Origin: Rostratula benghalensis | Taxonomy: Eukaryota > Chordata > Aves > Charadriiformes > Rostratulidae | Assembly (NCBI GenBank): GCA_013399305.1 | Contig: VXAI01000092.1 | Location: forward strand, 1,993,289 to 2,057,288 | DNA: 64,000 nucleotides | Direction: 5' to 3' | Shown: piece by piece, positions 1-12,199 of the stretch | Numbering within the stretch: the first letter of the stretch is position 1 | Layout of the letters: the number at the start of each line of letters is the position of its first letter | Made by a program: the position numbers and the translations under genes | Notes under the pieces: generated by a model | Seen by the model: only the letters and a program-made list of their open reading frames with translations | Database searches by the model: none | Told to the model about the DNA's origin: nothing

Positions 1-217
1 AAAAAAACATCAAAAGAAGCTGAATGCCATATCCAGAAGTAACTGACGGGCAGGGTCATCACATACAAGCTTTTGCCGAGCAAAAACTATTAAAGTGGTG
101 AATGTCTGAATTGTGAAGAGATATGTATCACCAGGGTCTGACATAATAACATCAGAATTCACTTACAGCGTGATGATGCTCTAGAAAGTGTTCTTCAATT
201 TAATGTAGAAAAAAAAT

Positions 218-261
218 GGGGGAAAAAAGAAGAAAAAGGGGAAAAAGGAGAGGGAGAGAAG
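218..261 (+). repeat. Purine-only tract (G/A), 44 bases
   Basis: From 218 to 261 the plus strand contains only G and A, in alternating runs. Such homopurine tracts are low-complexity DNA; some can adopt triplex structure, which is general knowledge and not shown here. Confidence 0.85.
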
Positions 262-3200
262 TTTCCAAAATACCTCAGATTTTGGTTTTTAAAGCCAGAG
301 GGAGTCTGCATCCATCCTCATGTATATCTGAAAGCCAGTAATGCATTTGATTTTTGCTTCTGTGACAACCAGATATCAGAGATGTGGAATTTTGATCTCC
401 TTGTGGATATTCCATTAATTTCCCATTAGTACTTGACCTGATTTTCCGTTCTTCATCACACTGTCTTCAGTAGCAACCACAGTGATTTATATAATTTTCA
501 AATACTGCAGAGGGAAGGTAACCTAGAGTTTAGTGTACATAAGGAGATGAAGGCAAAGGTCAGATGGGGGAAAAAACAAGGAAGCTTTTCTTCTTAAAAC
601 TGTCTTATTTTATTAAATTTGGCAGTTATTTTTCTGGCAAATGCCACAGACAAACAAGCCAACCTATAAAAAAAACACGATACACAAATTGTATGGATAT
701 GTATATATATAAAAACACATACATATAGATGTGTAATCATAGACATCTGCTTCCAGAAAAAATGTCTAGTTAAAGCAAGGAGCTTGTTTCCGTTAGATGC
801 TACAGCGGCCAGAAGTACCAATGGGTTCAAAAATCACTAGAGGAGTAAGAGGCAGGAAAGTTAATCAAGGGTTTGTGATCACAAAGGTACAACTTTCAGT
901 TTAGGTAGTCTCTGAGCCACAGTTTTGAGAGCGACTGCAAGGTTTTACCTTTTTTGCACCCTTTTTTGCTGTTACACCTTTACCCTTGCAATTTCTGCTC
1001 TGGGATGGGCACCAGTTACATTTCTCTGCTGGGGAAGCAGGATGTGCTCATGGCTTTATTGTCGCTTGGCTTACCTGACAGCAGGAGGCAATGAAGATCC
1101 AGATGCTGCATCAGGCAGGAAGCTACGTGAGGCTGTGCAAAGAAATGTGATACAGCTGTGCCTTCTTATAAAAAATTCAGGTCTGATGCCAAGGCTGCAA
1201 TTACAGAACTTAGCTCAGCTGCTCCGGTGGCTCTCTGGGACAAGATAGCTTACCTGTGACATTTTCCTCCCGTCGGAGAGCTTGTGCCACCAATGTTAAC
1301 TAGACCTCATGCATGGACCAGCTGACTGAGGGAAGGAGTTTGCAGGTTGAAAATGCTGTTAAAGATTAGCTGGATGCTGTGGCCTTGACTGTCTTGCTCC
1401 CAAAAAACCGAACCGAGCTGTGTTGGAAGCTTCACTCCAGCAAGGACTTCAAGATCTGGTTCGGGTGTATCAGTCACTTCAGGTTATTTTCACCCAGGTT
1501 CAAAACAAGGGGGGAAGGCAAGGACTTGCCAACTCAAACAAAACCAAAACGTATGAAGAATAGTGCATTTTCAAATGACTCAAATGCAAACAAGAGATAA
1601 TAAAAAGGAGGAATGCAATGGTTAAAAATATCTTGAGAGTGTCCCTGCAAGTGCTAGTGGTTCTCACAGATACTGGGGCTCTGTGGGTTTGAACTAGAAA
1701 GCAACACAAGACAAATATGAAATAGAATTTACATTACAACTGGCTCAGATTAGGCAGAGATTCCCTGTAATCCTATATATCTAAAATATTTTGGATATCT
1801 AGCTAGATATCCATTCCCCAGGACCACTATTTTGCAGGTTTATGGGATACTGGGAATGTCTAAGGGAAAATATCAGCTCTTTGTGGGAAAAGACCAGCAG
1901 CTTTTAATTTCACTCACCGTCTGTAGCACATTCCATTCTGTCTTGTGAAACTGAAAACAAATTTGGCAGCAGGCAGTCATCTGATTTTCATGTAATTCAA
2001 TAATTTATCATGAAAAATATTCATTTATAAACAATTACTTGTTTTTGAATGATAGCAGCTGTCATTTTGGAGTCTGTAGTTCCCCCCACTGGGATATTTT
2101 TGTGAGTTTATCCATCATTAAATCATGTAGTGTTCAATGTGTTTGGAATCTGGGCTGAATGCATTTTACAACGTGTTTATGTTTGGTTATGTGCATAATA
2201 TCATTTTTCCTTTACAGACATGAAATCCAATATTGCCAGATGTAGAAATCTCTCTTTTCTGTGGAGTTCCCTTAGATACCACTCTTGGGCTTTCAGGAGG
2301 TACAAAATCAATATTCAAAAATACCACCATTTCTGTTTTGCAGTCATGACTGTGTAACTGCCCAAGTCACACGCAAAATAAACAGCTCCAGCTAGAGTCA
2401 TCCCAGGCTTGACTGAAAACCTCAGGAAAGCTCTGCCTTTTGGATTTAGCTAAAAGCAGGCAAGCATTTTCTTTCATTGCTGTCATTCTGTCACAGGGTG
2501 AAAAAACAGACAAAACTGATCTAGCAGAGAAGACTTATATGAGCTGCTGACCTCAGGCACTGAGGAGCCTGCTGTTACTAGCATCCTTCCATGGAACTAC
2601 TGGGAGAGTTTGTGTGCAGAAGAACCACAGAGCCAGGCCTTCCTGAGAAAAGGAGCTCAACAACATTTCCTTTACACTGGTGCCTTTTAAGAAATAACAG
2701 CTCTCCAATCTCACAGATAATACACTGGGAGAAAGCAATGAAAATCAATGAGTTTCTCAATTGTAAGTACATTCCTTGGCAAAGGATTAAACTGCAATTG
2801 GAGTTAGGCTATAGTGGATCTTTATGAAATTAAGAAAGAGCTCTCTCAAAGAGGTATTTTTCCTATCTACTTAGAAAGGGCTCTGGGGTATCAGCCAAGT
2901 ACAATCCAGCAGTACTGGGGGAGCTTGGAGTGGTCAGAGGTTGTACCAAAAAATTCACTGCTTTTTGGAGTTTAAACACCAATATAAATTTTACAATTCA
3001 TTCATTAGAAAGTAGAATGAAAACCACTCTTTATAAACATTTAAAATATGAGTTTGAATAATAAACTTTTATGTTCTGAGTTGTTTGGGTATGTTTCTTG
3101 TGGCTTTACATGTGCTTACATCTCTGAATGCTCAATTTTATCTGGACTCACTGAAAAAATAAAGAATAGAAGTAAAAGATTAGAAAAATTTAAAGATTAG

Positions 3201-6200
3201 AGGAGATATCCTTTGAGAAGATTGTTGAAAAATTCCTGTACAAGCTATTGCTATGGAAAACTTGGCAATTTTACTATTAAAACACCGATACTGCTATAGA
3301 AGCGCATATGAAACAGTGCAACAAAGGGAAGAACCAAATTTTTAACAAGTTGGGAAGATGGAAAAGGGGTTTGTGCTATTGAGGCTCACACAATTTCTGT
3401 TCAGCAGAACACTTAAGTACATGCTTAGCTTTAAGCACGTGCTTAAATCCCACTGTACAAATTGGCCCAGAGCCAGACATGCACTCAAATGTCCCTCTGG
3501 ACATAGCAAACAAGCATATAATTAATCCCTTTGCCAAACTGGGCTTATACAATCTATCAGATTCATTAATGCCCTGACAAAGGGGAAATGTGGCAGTGGA
3601 CAGTTGTTATATGTAGGTTGGCTGATATTTGGGGAGAATCTACAATGCTCAGTCATCAATCGGTTCACTGGAAGATGAAACTCAGAGGCAGAATAACATG
3701 TACTGGAGACAAAAACCTTAAACCTTTCAGATCCACAATAAGGTCCTGAATGAAGTGTAACCACTTAAAAGACTGCAACCAAATCCCAACACCATTCTGG
3801 ACAGCTCAGTGAACACCTTCACTAAGCAGGCAGCAAAGGTGGGGGGTACAAACAAAATGTTGGGACACAGAAGAAAAGTGGTGGAAAATAATGCTGAAGT
3901 ATTAGAACATAACTAAACCAAGGGTGTAGGATTTCACATTCACTGCTGGTCACCCCTTCTTCTGCCAGATGGCTGATGCAGTCAAAACAAATAAAGAAAG
4001 CAGAAGGAATAGAGAGATTTTTGAAGTTTGTGGCAATTTGGTTGTTAAAAAGAAAGAGAATAAAATGAGGACCTGATAGAGAGATAAATGATGATGGGGA
4101 AAAAACACCCAGAGAAATCCTGTACCCCTGTTTACCATTTTTGTCACTGAGTAAAACAGAAAGGCGTTGTCCAGAAAACTTGTCAAAAAGTCAAACTAAT
4201 AGTTGTAGACTACCACATTGTATTGAAAACCAAACCAGGTAAATCTTTGGGGTTTTAATCCTATGCATCTCTAAACTTTAGATCTCATAGTCACAAGGCC
4301 ACAAAATCAGCGTGATTTGAATAAAAGGAAAGATTACACACTAATATGGTTACTTGGCATAACCCAAATTACTTTGTACTGGATTTACTCCAGTGCTAGA
4401 AACTGGAAAAGTTTCCAGACTGAGAAGGGGGAAAATACTTTTTTCCTTGGAATTGAGTTGCTGGGTTTTGTTTCCATGTACACTGATTGCAGTCCTGCAT
4501 GTAAGTCTATGAGAACCTGCTAACCAAAGGCTGCATGACACCTGCATAATGAACTATTCAAATCCAACCAGTGTTGTGTGCCTTCCTTCCTCCACGGAGA
4601 AAAGTTCCCAGCAAAAAAACTAGGTGGAAAAAATAACTGTATTGGGCAACATCTTCTGAAGACAGACACTTGTTGTCCTGTTTTTTTATCTGTTCCTGCC
4701 TTGCATCAGAAATCAGCCATGAGCCATGGAAAAACATCTAAAACTCCAAGGCGTCGGAGCAAGGAGACTGATCTTCCTCCACATTGCCCATCTTCTCTTC
4801 ACCTCTCTCATGCTGGCTCATAAAAGATGTCTGTGTCTTCAGACCCGCACAAAACACAGGCAAAATTAGAGCTCTGCAAAAATAGCTGGTATTTGGGTCT
4901 GGGTTCTCTGCTGTCCTGACTTTATTGAAGTTATGATGGTGAAGAAGGGCACTCAGTAATGTTTGGTCTGCACAGAGGAACTTGTCTCTAATGTGTTTTC
5001 TGAACCTTATGCCACTGCTCTGCAGGACAGGTCAGAGGGCTACACTTGTGTTAGAGTTGCTGCTGCATAGATGGATAAATAGCAAAGTGTTTGTCCAAAA
5101 CTGACATGCTCAAGGCCTTGGTGGAGGGCTCTGTCTGAGCTAGGGATATAGTCTGTTTGTGTTCTAGTCCAGGCTAGTGCAGAGAAATCCCCATCCAACA
5201 ACCAGAAGGAAACACCAGTGCTACAAGACTGGCCAGGCTTTTTTAAGGACTTAGAGGATATTCATAACTACCTTTTGACATTCAGTGTGCCTGCAAGTGT
5301 CAACTTGGAAATTTATGAAAGCAAATAAAAGAAAAGCAAGCTTCTGGAGGAATGTGGTGCATTTGAAACCTGATAAGTGGCTGCTGTGTTGCTAATAATT
5401 ACTGTTTTTAACCAAGGATTTCTGGCAATCCCTCTCCTCCCCAGCACATGCAACAATTCAACCACAGAGCAGAGCTGCAGAGCCTGATTAATGCTGAGGT
5501 GGTTTCCTCTCCTATATAACCATCCTGTGTTTTTTCAGAAGAGTTTAAATGGTTGGGTCAACTTAATTCAAAAGAGGAGGAGGGAACATAGTAATATGTA
5601 ATAACGTTGGAGTGATGTAGAGTTATAAACTGGTAAATGCTGTCTTTATACAAAATATACAATGCTGGGTCAAATGGAATTACTGAAGTTTTCCATCCTG
5701 CAGTGGGTGACTTGTAAATGCTATACAGAAAGATGCTGCTGAGTGGATTGGTAAGGGCTGAACATACACATCACAGCCTCTTCAGTATACCAGGGAAAAG
5801 CGAGATAACCCCTTTCTCTGTTGCAGAAGTCCAACCTACTCCCTATTCCCATCCCTACATCCATCCCAGTAAAGCTGTGGTTTTGGGCATCATCTGCTCT
5901 CTCCTCTGAGATTTGGAGAGCAAGGGACCACAGGGCTCTACTCACCAGGCTGCAAAAGCAGGGATTTATTTCTGGCCCATGTTCTGCTTTTGATGGAACA
6001 AACTTGGAGGAAGTTTTCTGAAGTTTCTTCCTTTCATGTGCTTTCTTTCTGGAATTTATGCTGTCTGCTGCTTTAGAAACCATGTTGTAGAGACAAAAGT
6101 GGAGGATGTCTCCCCATCTGCATATGGGAGAAGCAGAGCATCTTTCAGGCTAGAAGGAACCCAAAAGATCTCTGAGCTCAGTAAAATACCTCTTTTCTCT

Positions 6201-6579
6201 TCCCTGGCCTGGTTAACCAAATCCGTCTTATATTTTGTTTTTAGAATTTCTTTTTGTGTCAAACTGATAAGATCAAAATGTACTACAGACTTCTGATACT
6301 TATCTGTGCTTGGTTTTGCTCCTTACCTGGCTCCTGTATGCCAGATCTGAGACTCTCCTGTCTCTCCCTGTGCATTCCTGTCTCCCCTGAGAACCGTGTT
6401 CTGCTTCAGCCTCCATCTGTTGAAGCACGGGATAGCACAACCCCATATCTGTTCTCCAACCCAGTGGCCACTGATGGTCCCTCCTCCACCTTTGATGGCT
6501 CAGGGGTGCAAATCTGGCCCTCCTAATTTGTGTTTGCATGTGGTGGGTGGACATGCTGATTTTATCGGGGCTTGTTCTC

Positions 6580-6608
6580 CGCGGTGTGAATCACTGAAAA
6601 ACACCGCG
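6580..6608. repeat. Perfect 8-bp inverted repeat, CpG-containing
   Basis: CGCGGTGT at 6580-6587 is followed after 13 bases by its exact reverse complement ACACCGCG at 6601-6608. Each arm has two CpG dinucleotides in an otherwise CpG-poor neighbourhood. The stem is too short for a miRNA precursor and no function can be assigned. Confidence 0.7.
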
Positions 6609-8640
6609 TTCACTGCAGTGCAAAGATACCAAACCTTTCAAAGTGAAAAAAAATTAGCCAGCAACTGCTAGGCAAAACAGCCTTGATAAATGGGAGTTTT
6701 AGTCAGTGATGTTTAAAGTGAAATCAGTAAAGTGTGCACAATGATGGATGAGTCCAGAGTTTTTTATTAAATACAATAGCCTAAAGAAACGTAGGGCGCT
6801 ATTATAAATGAAGTGAATGCTAGTTCAACTAAAACAACTCTTGTTTAGAGAAAAATGTTGGGATTTATTATCCTATTAGATGCTTTTTTCTCCTCTTCTT
6901 TTGTGAGGAGCAACTCTCAGGGTGTCCCGGGCAGAAAGTCAAATTCTCCATTTACCCAAGATGTTTAAAAAACATCCTCTTGAAAGTCGAAACTACTGAG
7001 TTTTTGATGGGACAACATAAATATATTTGAACTGTTGTCAGTACAAACTAGGCATCTTGAAAAGTGTAGTACATCTCCACTGGACATCATATTATTAATG
7101 TATTTGAAACAATTCAGCATTTATTTTTAAATAGCAAAGAGGTTTGATTCGCTTCCAAAAGGAGCTGTAATCCAAAAATGTCTCCTATTATAATATTTTA
7201 AATGACTCTATGTACAGAAAGACAAACACAGCATTTTTTTGAGGCTCAGCTGACTGAAAATTAGTTCGGAAATGACTCCTGGGAACCAGTTTGGATTGTG
7301 TTGCTGTTCAGGTGTCAGCTTAATGCCTCTGCCTCATTCTTAGGTTAAAGATGTTGGGTTTATTTGCTCCACAGCCAAATAACAGTCCAGCGTGGAGGAT
7401 GGGTTACAATGTGTGCTGTGGGAGCGCAAGCTCTGATCTGCCCTCTTACACCTTTGCAAAGATTAGGTAGAAATGGCCTCAGACTCTGCTAAAGATTGCC
7501 TCCAATGTTCCTAGCTGTCCTGACCCTGACAAGAGCCAATGAGAGAGGAGAAGGGAAGGAGTAATGTCTGAAGCATGGAAGTCTTCAGCTACCTCCCACT
7601 TTTCAGATGGTGTTTTAGGAAACAGAACGGATCGGGACAATCTAATCTAGGCTGGGACATGGTCTCTGCTTTTCTCATCTTCTGTCCTGTCTTCCCCCCA
7701 GTCTGATATAAAGAATTGATACTGAAAGTCTGCTTTAATGAATTTTCCTAGTATGACCCAAAACTTCAGAGTTCATTGCTGCACAATGCTGGATCCTGCT
7801 GCATATTTTGAACAGTTGAGTGTCAGATGGTTAAAACAGTGTCAAATGGTTAAAAATGATCTTGGGTTGTGTGTCTAACTAGTGCAGTCTGCTTTCACTA
7901 TAGCAAGTGCTGTCAACTATTTCTAACTAATGTTATAGAAAAAAGAAAGGAAAACAATTCAAAAATTCACATGGAAATGACTAAATAAGGCTTGCAACGG
8001 AAGAATTGCTCCTTGTCCTTTTAGCTCTAAAGTATGTCTGGGAAAACTCTTAGCTTGAGAATAATTTAGATGGCTTTTGAAAGGATTGTGAGAGAAAAGA
8101 GAAGAAACGTTATCTGGCAAGAGTGGAAACAAACATGGAAATTTTTTGACCTAATCTTTTTTGTTTGAAGACATAAAAGGTCCCAAAAATCACCCAAAAT
8201 GAGAAAGACAAGAGCAGCCAGATAAAAAATTAATTTCTGCTTCTGGTGCTGCTTTTTCTTTCAGCCTTATGGCAGATTAAGTGTTCAGCATAGATGGTCT
8301 TAATTGTCAAACCTGAGCCTGGGAAGAAGCTCGCATGCCAGGTGTTGCCTGGGGGCTGCTGAAGCAGGTGGGTGGCAATGGTTGAGGATCAGATCAATGA
8401 AAACCCTTCAGTGTCCTGGTGGACTGGAGAGCTGCCAGAACTCAGGACTGTACCTCTAATGCACACTTGTGTTCCCAAAGGCAGAGTGACCAATGGGAGG
8501 TCAAGTCATTGGCACTATATAATTAAACATCTTGCCGTTGCTTTAAATACAGCTTCTCCTTAACAGTGCTGCTTGTCCTTGAAAACTACGTATCCCACCT
8601 GACTTCTGTTCCCAAAGATAATTTAGGCCATGTATAACTG

Positions 8641-9903
8641 GTGGATCACACAGATCATAGCTCTGTCCCACCCCTGGGAGACCTGGATGTGCTCCAGACT
8701 AAGGATGCAGAAATGATACGAGGTGTACAGGCAGTGGCACAACTGGCCAGGTTGCATATCCAGACCCTGTTGGCTGAGGAGGTGTGTCTGTCCCTCAGTT
8801 CAGACAGCCTTAGGAAACATCTCCTTGCATTCCCTGGAAGGTCTCCACGGCCTATGCAGCAGCTCCTGATGCTTCCCTGGAAGGCAACATGAGGGACTGA
8901 TGCCCATGCTGGGAGGACTGTCCACGTGGAGCTCACCAATGAGAAACTGTCTGGGCTGTATTTTGCAGCAAAGTCCGTTCACTTTTCAGCAATCTCTTCT
9001 TAAAAGGATATGGACACATAGAATGGGACATAGGTGGAACTCAAATGGATTGCTTGCATGCCCAAAAGACTTGGGTAGACATCTCACACTGACTTCAGAT
9101 GTCCAGCAAATGAGAAGGAGAGCAAGCCCAGGAATGTGCTGCTGGAGGTCACCACCCGAGACTGAAACAGCCCTGATTTCTAGTACCTGGCCCAAGAACT
9201 GTCCAAACCTTTCAAATTGTAGCACTGGAGAAAATACAAAAACTTGTATCGCCATTAGCTGAAAATAATCTGCCAATGCAGTAAATGTAATATTTTCCTG
9301 TGTCCAGACTGGGTCACCTGCCTTTTTTTGTGCTTTTAGGATCTGGAGAGAGAGACCCCAAAATATATTGCATTAGTGACAATTCCTGCTAGAGCCAGCC
9401 CTTGCTGCTGCTGCTGGCTCTGCGGGGCTGCTGTGAGCTGGCTCAGCTCTGCACAGGCACCTGCAATTCCTGCTGAGTTCTCATTCCTGCCAGGCCCAGC
9501 TGCTGTAAGGAGCAATTCCCATAATCCAGCACATCAGGACTGTCAGCTCCAAGGTAAGCAGGTCGGAACAGAGCTTGGATTTCTTGAACACTGCTGACAT
9601 GTGCCCATTTTGGAGCAATAATCCTTGGCCCCAAGACTGTGGCTCAAGCTGTGCCTCATCCATCTGGCACGTGTGCCAGCCACTTTGGGTGACTTGCTGC
9701 TCAAGGCTGGTACTGGCACTTGTTGGGGCTCTCAGGTGGCAGGATCCATCCTCATTTTCCTGCCAGGCAGTAGGGAAGATTGGCAGAAGAAACATCTTCC
9801 TCTACTCTGGTTTGACTGCCAAGGAGAGGTGCAAACCTCATGGCAGAAAATTTTGCTATTCCTCTCCAGGGAATTAAGAGAGGAGGTGGATAAGTCAGGC
9901 TGA
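8641..9903. other. ORF-dense, higher-GC block of unknown nature
   Basis: Several ORFs of 70-120 codons follow one another on the plus strand (8641-8892, 8900-9262, 9376-9597, 9625-9903), and similar ones lie on the minus strand. The base composition is richer in G and C than the flanks, which by itself lengthens ORFs. No domain, splice pattern or retroviral motif was recognised. It could be a decayed element, a noncoding RNA exon or plain GC-richer intergenic DNA. I do not call a gene. Confidence 0.3.
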
Positions 9904-10097
9904 GAAGAGAAATATTTGTGCTGGACAGGAGATGCCTCTAGAAATACAAAGCCAGAATTAACCACTTGCCTTGTGCAAAAAGTCTAGCAGTTTTCTTCCT
10001 TTCACATGTGGCATTTGCACAGTAATAACAAAATGTAGCTCCTTTCACCCAGTGCAGATTAATTGAAGTTACCAGTTAACAGCTTTTCTTTTCTTTC

Positions 10098-10112
10098 TTT
10101 TTTTTTTTTTTT
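10098..10112 (+). repeat. Poly-T run, about 15 bases
   Basis: An uninterrupted T run follows a CTTTTCTTTTCTTTC-like pyrimidine stretch. It is a simple homopolymer with no accompanying retroposon body that I can recognise. Confidence 0.9.
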
Positions 10113-12185
10113 CATTGACATTGGTATGAAAGTGTGATCTGGTATGAAATAATTAACGACATGTGTGAATATCTCAGCAGGTCATACCAGCAATGAGGAC
10201 CCCAAGCTCTCTACCCTGAGAAGCGTCATCAGTCTCATTTGCAGTTAGGGACACTGTGACAGGGCAGACTTCAGCCACCATTTTCAGTCTAATAACTCCA
10301 AAATTCAGGTGTCACCTATTTAAGATCTGGCGCAGGCAGGACTTTATCAGCAGACACGAGGCTCCCTTGGCACTGAGGCTCAGAGACATGGATGGCTCAA
10401 CTGGGTAAACCTGACCAGTGCTAGAGAAGGCTGCTTCTTTTTCACTGGGAGTCCACAGTCCTAAGACAGTCCACCTATCTTTTGCTCTGGAGGAACTTCA
10501 AGGCAACCCATGAATTGGATTTTACTCAGGTAGATTTTCATTAATTAGCAAATTATATCTCAAACCCAGCCAAACTCATGGATGATGTATTTTCACAGCC
10601 ATTGTCTAAACTGTTAAATCAACTGGGCACTTGGTCATTTCCATATAGGCGAAGAAGGAATTTAGCAAGCATCGCTGTCGTGGCTGCCTGCTGGGAACAC
10701 CCCCAGACTAACCAGGAACAGGAGGATGCTGATGAATCGGCTTAAGGAAGAGATGTGAGAATTCAGCTATGCTGGATCAGCATGCTCTGTCAGGATTGCC
10801 TTCTTCTATTTGAGGCTGAATGAAAAGAATCCTTTTTCTTCCTTTGGAAATATGTATTCTCAAATAATTCCCAGTCCACCTATTAGGAGCTCAACCCATT
10901 AGCAGTCTACGTGTTTCTACATGCTTCTGGCAAGCTTTAGACATCTCTGATCAAGACAAAGTCTTAGTGAAAATTTGCCAAAGCTGTGTGTCTGTAATCA
11001 CATCACTGCATTTGGCAGCGGGACTGGTACATATGGCAAACTTCAAAGATTTGGCAAAGCAAGCTCACCTTCAAAGAGAGTGCTCTGAGTTACTGGAAAA
11101 TGAATTCTGTTTGACTGGTGCTAAGTGTTGAGGGGTTTTTTTTCCAGCAATAAAACTGAATCCAATTAGAAGTGAGGAAATGCATTTTCAAAGACAATGA
11201 TGAATAAATGTTTATAGGATATCAAACTCTTATAGATTAAGTTACCAGGTTAAAGCAACCCAAGGCAAAATGGTTATTAATTCAGCTGGACCAGAATTCA
11301 GGCTGCCCTGAAACTAATTCTTCCATCAAATTAACACCTGATATTTCCCCTGTTCAATTTGACTTCTCCAAAATTTGTGTTCTTTCTGTAACACTGTACA
11401 TCCACATGGAAAAAAGCTGTGTCTTTGCTGTATCTGTGCTGCAGGTAAAATAGTTTAGAAGAACAGTATCAAAACTGGAATGTCAAGAATCTGTACGTTA
11501 GGAAACATTAGAATTAAAGTTGCTTCTGAAATGTTAGTCTGCCCTGCGCTTGTACATATTGGTGAACTTTGGTCATGCTTTTCCTAAGGGATCCTTTCTT
11601 GTGCCATGCAGCCATGGCACAGGTGGAGGGGCTGAGTTCTGCATTATGGGGTGAACGCAGGTCCTTCTCCTCAAGAGAAGACTGAGAGTCTACTTCTTTC
11701 TGGCAGCAAATCTGTATCTGTTATTAACTTAAGCACTGAAGTTAATGCCCAAACCACAGTCAATAGATCTTTTACAGGATTATTCAGGACACTTCGTTGA
11801 GGGATGCCGCTGTCTACTAACTTTCAGGGATCCTAAAGCTACTGAATCATGATGGTGTTAGCAAATGGATACCTTGGGGGGTGCAGAGCAGTTCAGATTG
11901 TATCTTTTGACAGGTATATCCCGCTCTGTATGGGATGTAGACACACCAATGTGGAGGAAAGTAGGGGTATGGAGTCCCCCCTGCCACAATTACAGCACCA
12001 GCTGGACAGACTTTTGGGAGCAGGGACTGGCGGTGTGCTTCAGCGGCCATGCAGAGTCAGTTTCTTCAAGCTCACAGCATCAAGTGCAAAGTGGTCACAA
12101 ATTCTCCACCACAGACACATTCTGTAACTTTTCCATTTCTTTCTTTGAAGCAGGCAACTTCTTTGCTTGACTCAGCAGAGTTGGG

Positions 12186-12199
12186 TTTTTTTTTTTTTT
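12186..12199 (+). repeat. Poly-T run, 14 bases
   Basis: Fourteen T residues sit between GGG and CCC. No adjoining A-tailed retroposon was recognised, so this is listed as a simple repeat. Confidence 0.9.

Larger units (their letters stand above)
1..8640. other. Gene-free AT-rich DNA, no recognised gene
   Basis: I see no recognisable protein, RNA gene or CR1 copy here. The ORFs present (up to 120 codons at 5721-6083 minus) overlap one another on both strands and show no family motif, so I treat them as chance. Visible items are a purine tract at 218-261, a short TA/CA-rich stretch near 700-730 and a CpG-bearing inverted repeat at 6580-6608. The sequence resembles intergenic or intronic DNA. 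Confidence 0.6.

Noticed and set aside
5505..5530. TATATAA box-like word in CTCCTATATAACC
   Set aside because: No gene, start codon context or CpG rise follows it, and such words are common in AT-rich DNA.
5721..6083. 120-codon minus ORF
   Set aside because: No motif, and overlapped by plus-strand ORFs in two frames; probably chance.
6135..6190. Segment resembling a CR1 or MIR 3' end (GCTAGAAGGAACCCAAAAGATC)
   Set aside because: Only about 30 bases resemble the pattern, and no tail or further matching block follows.
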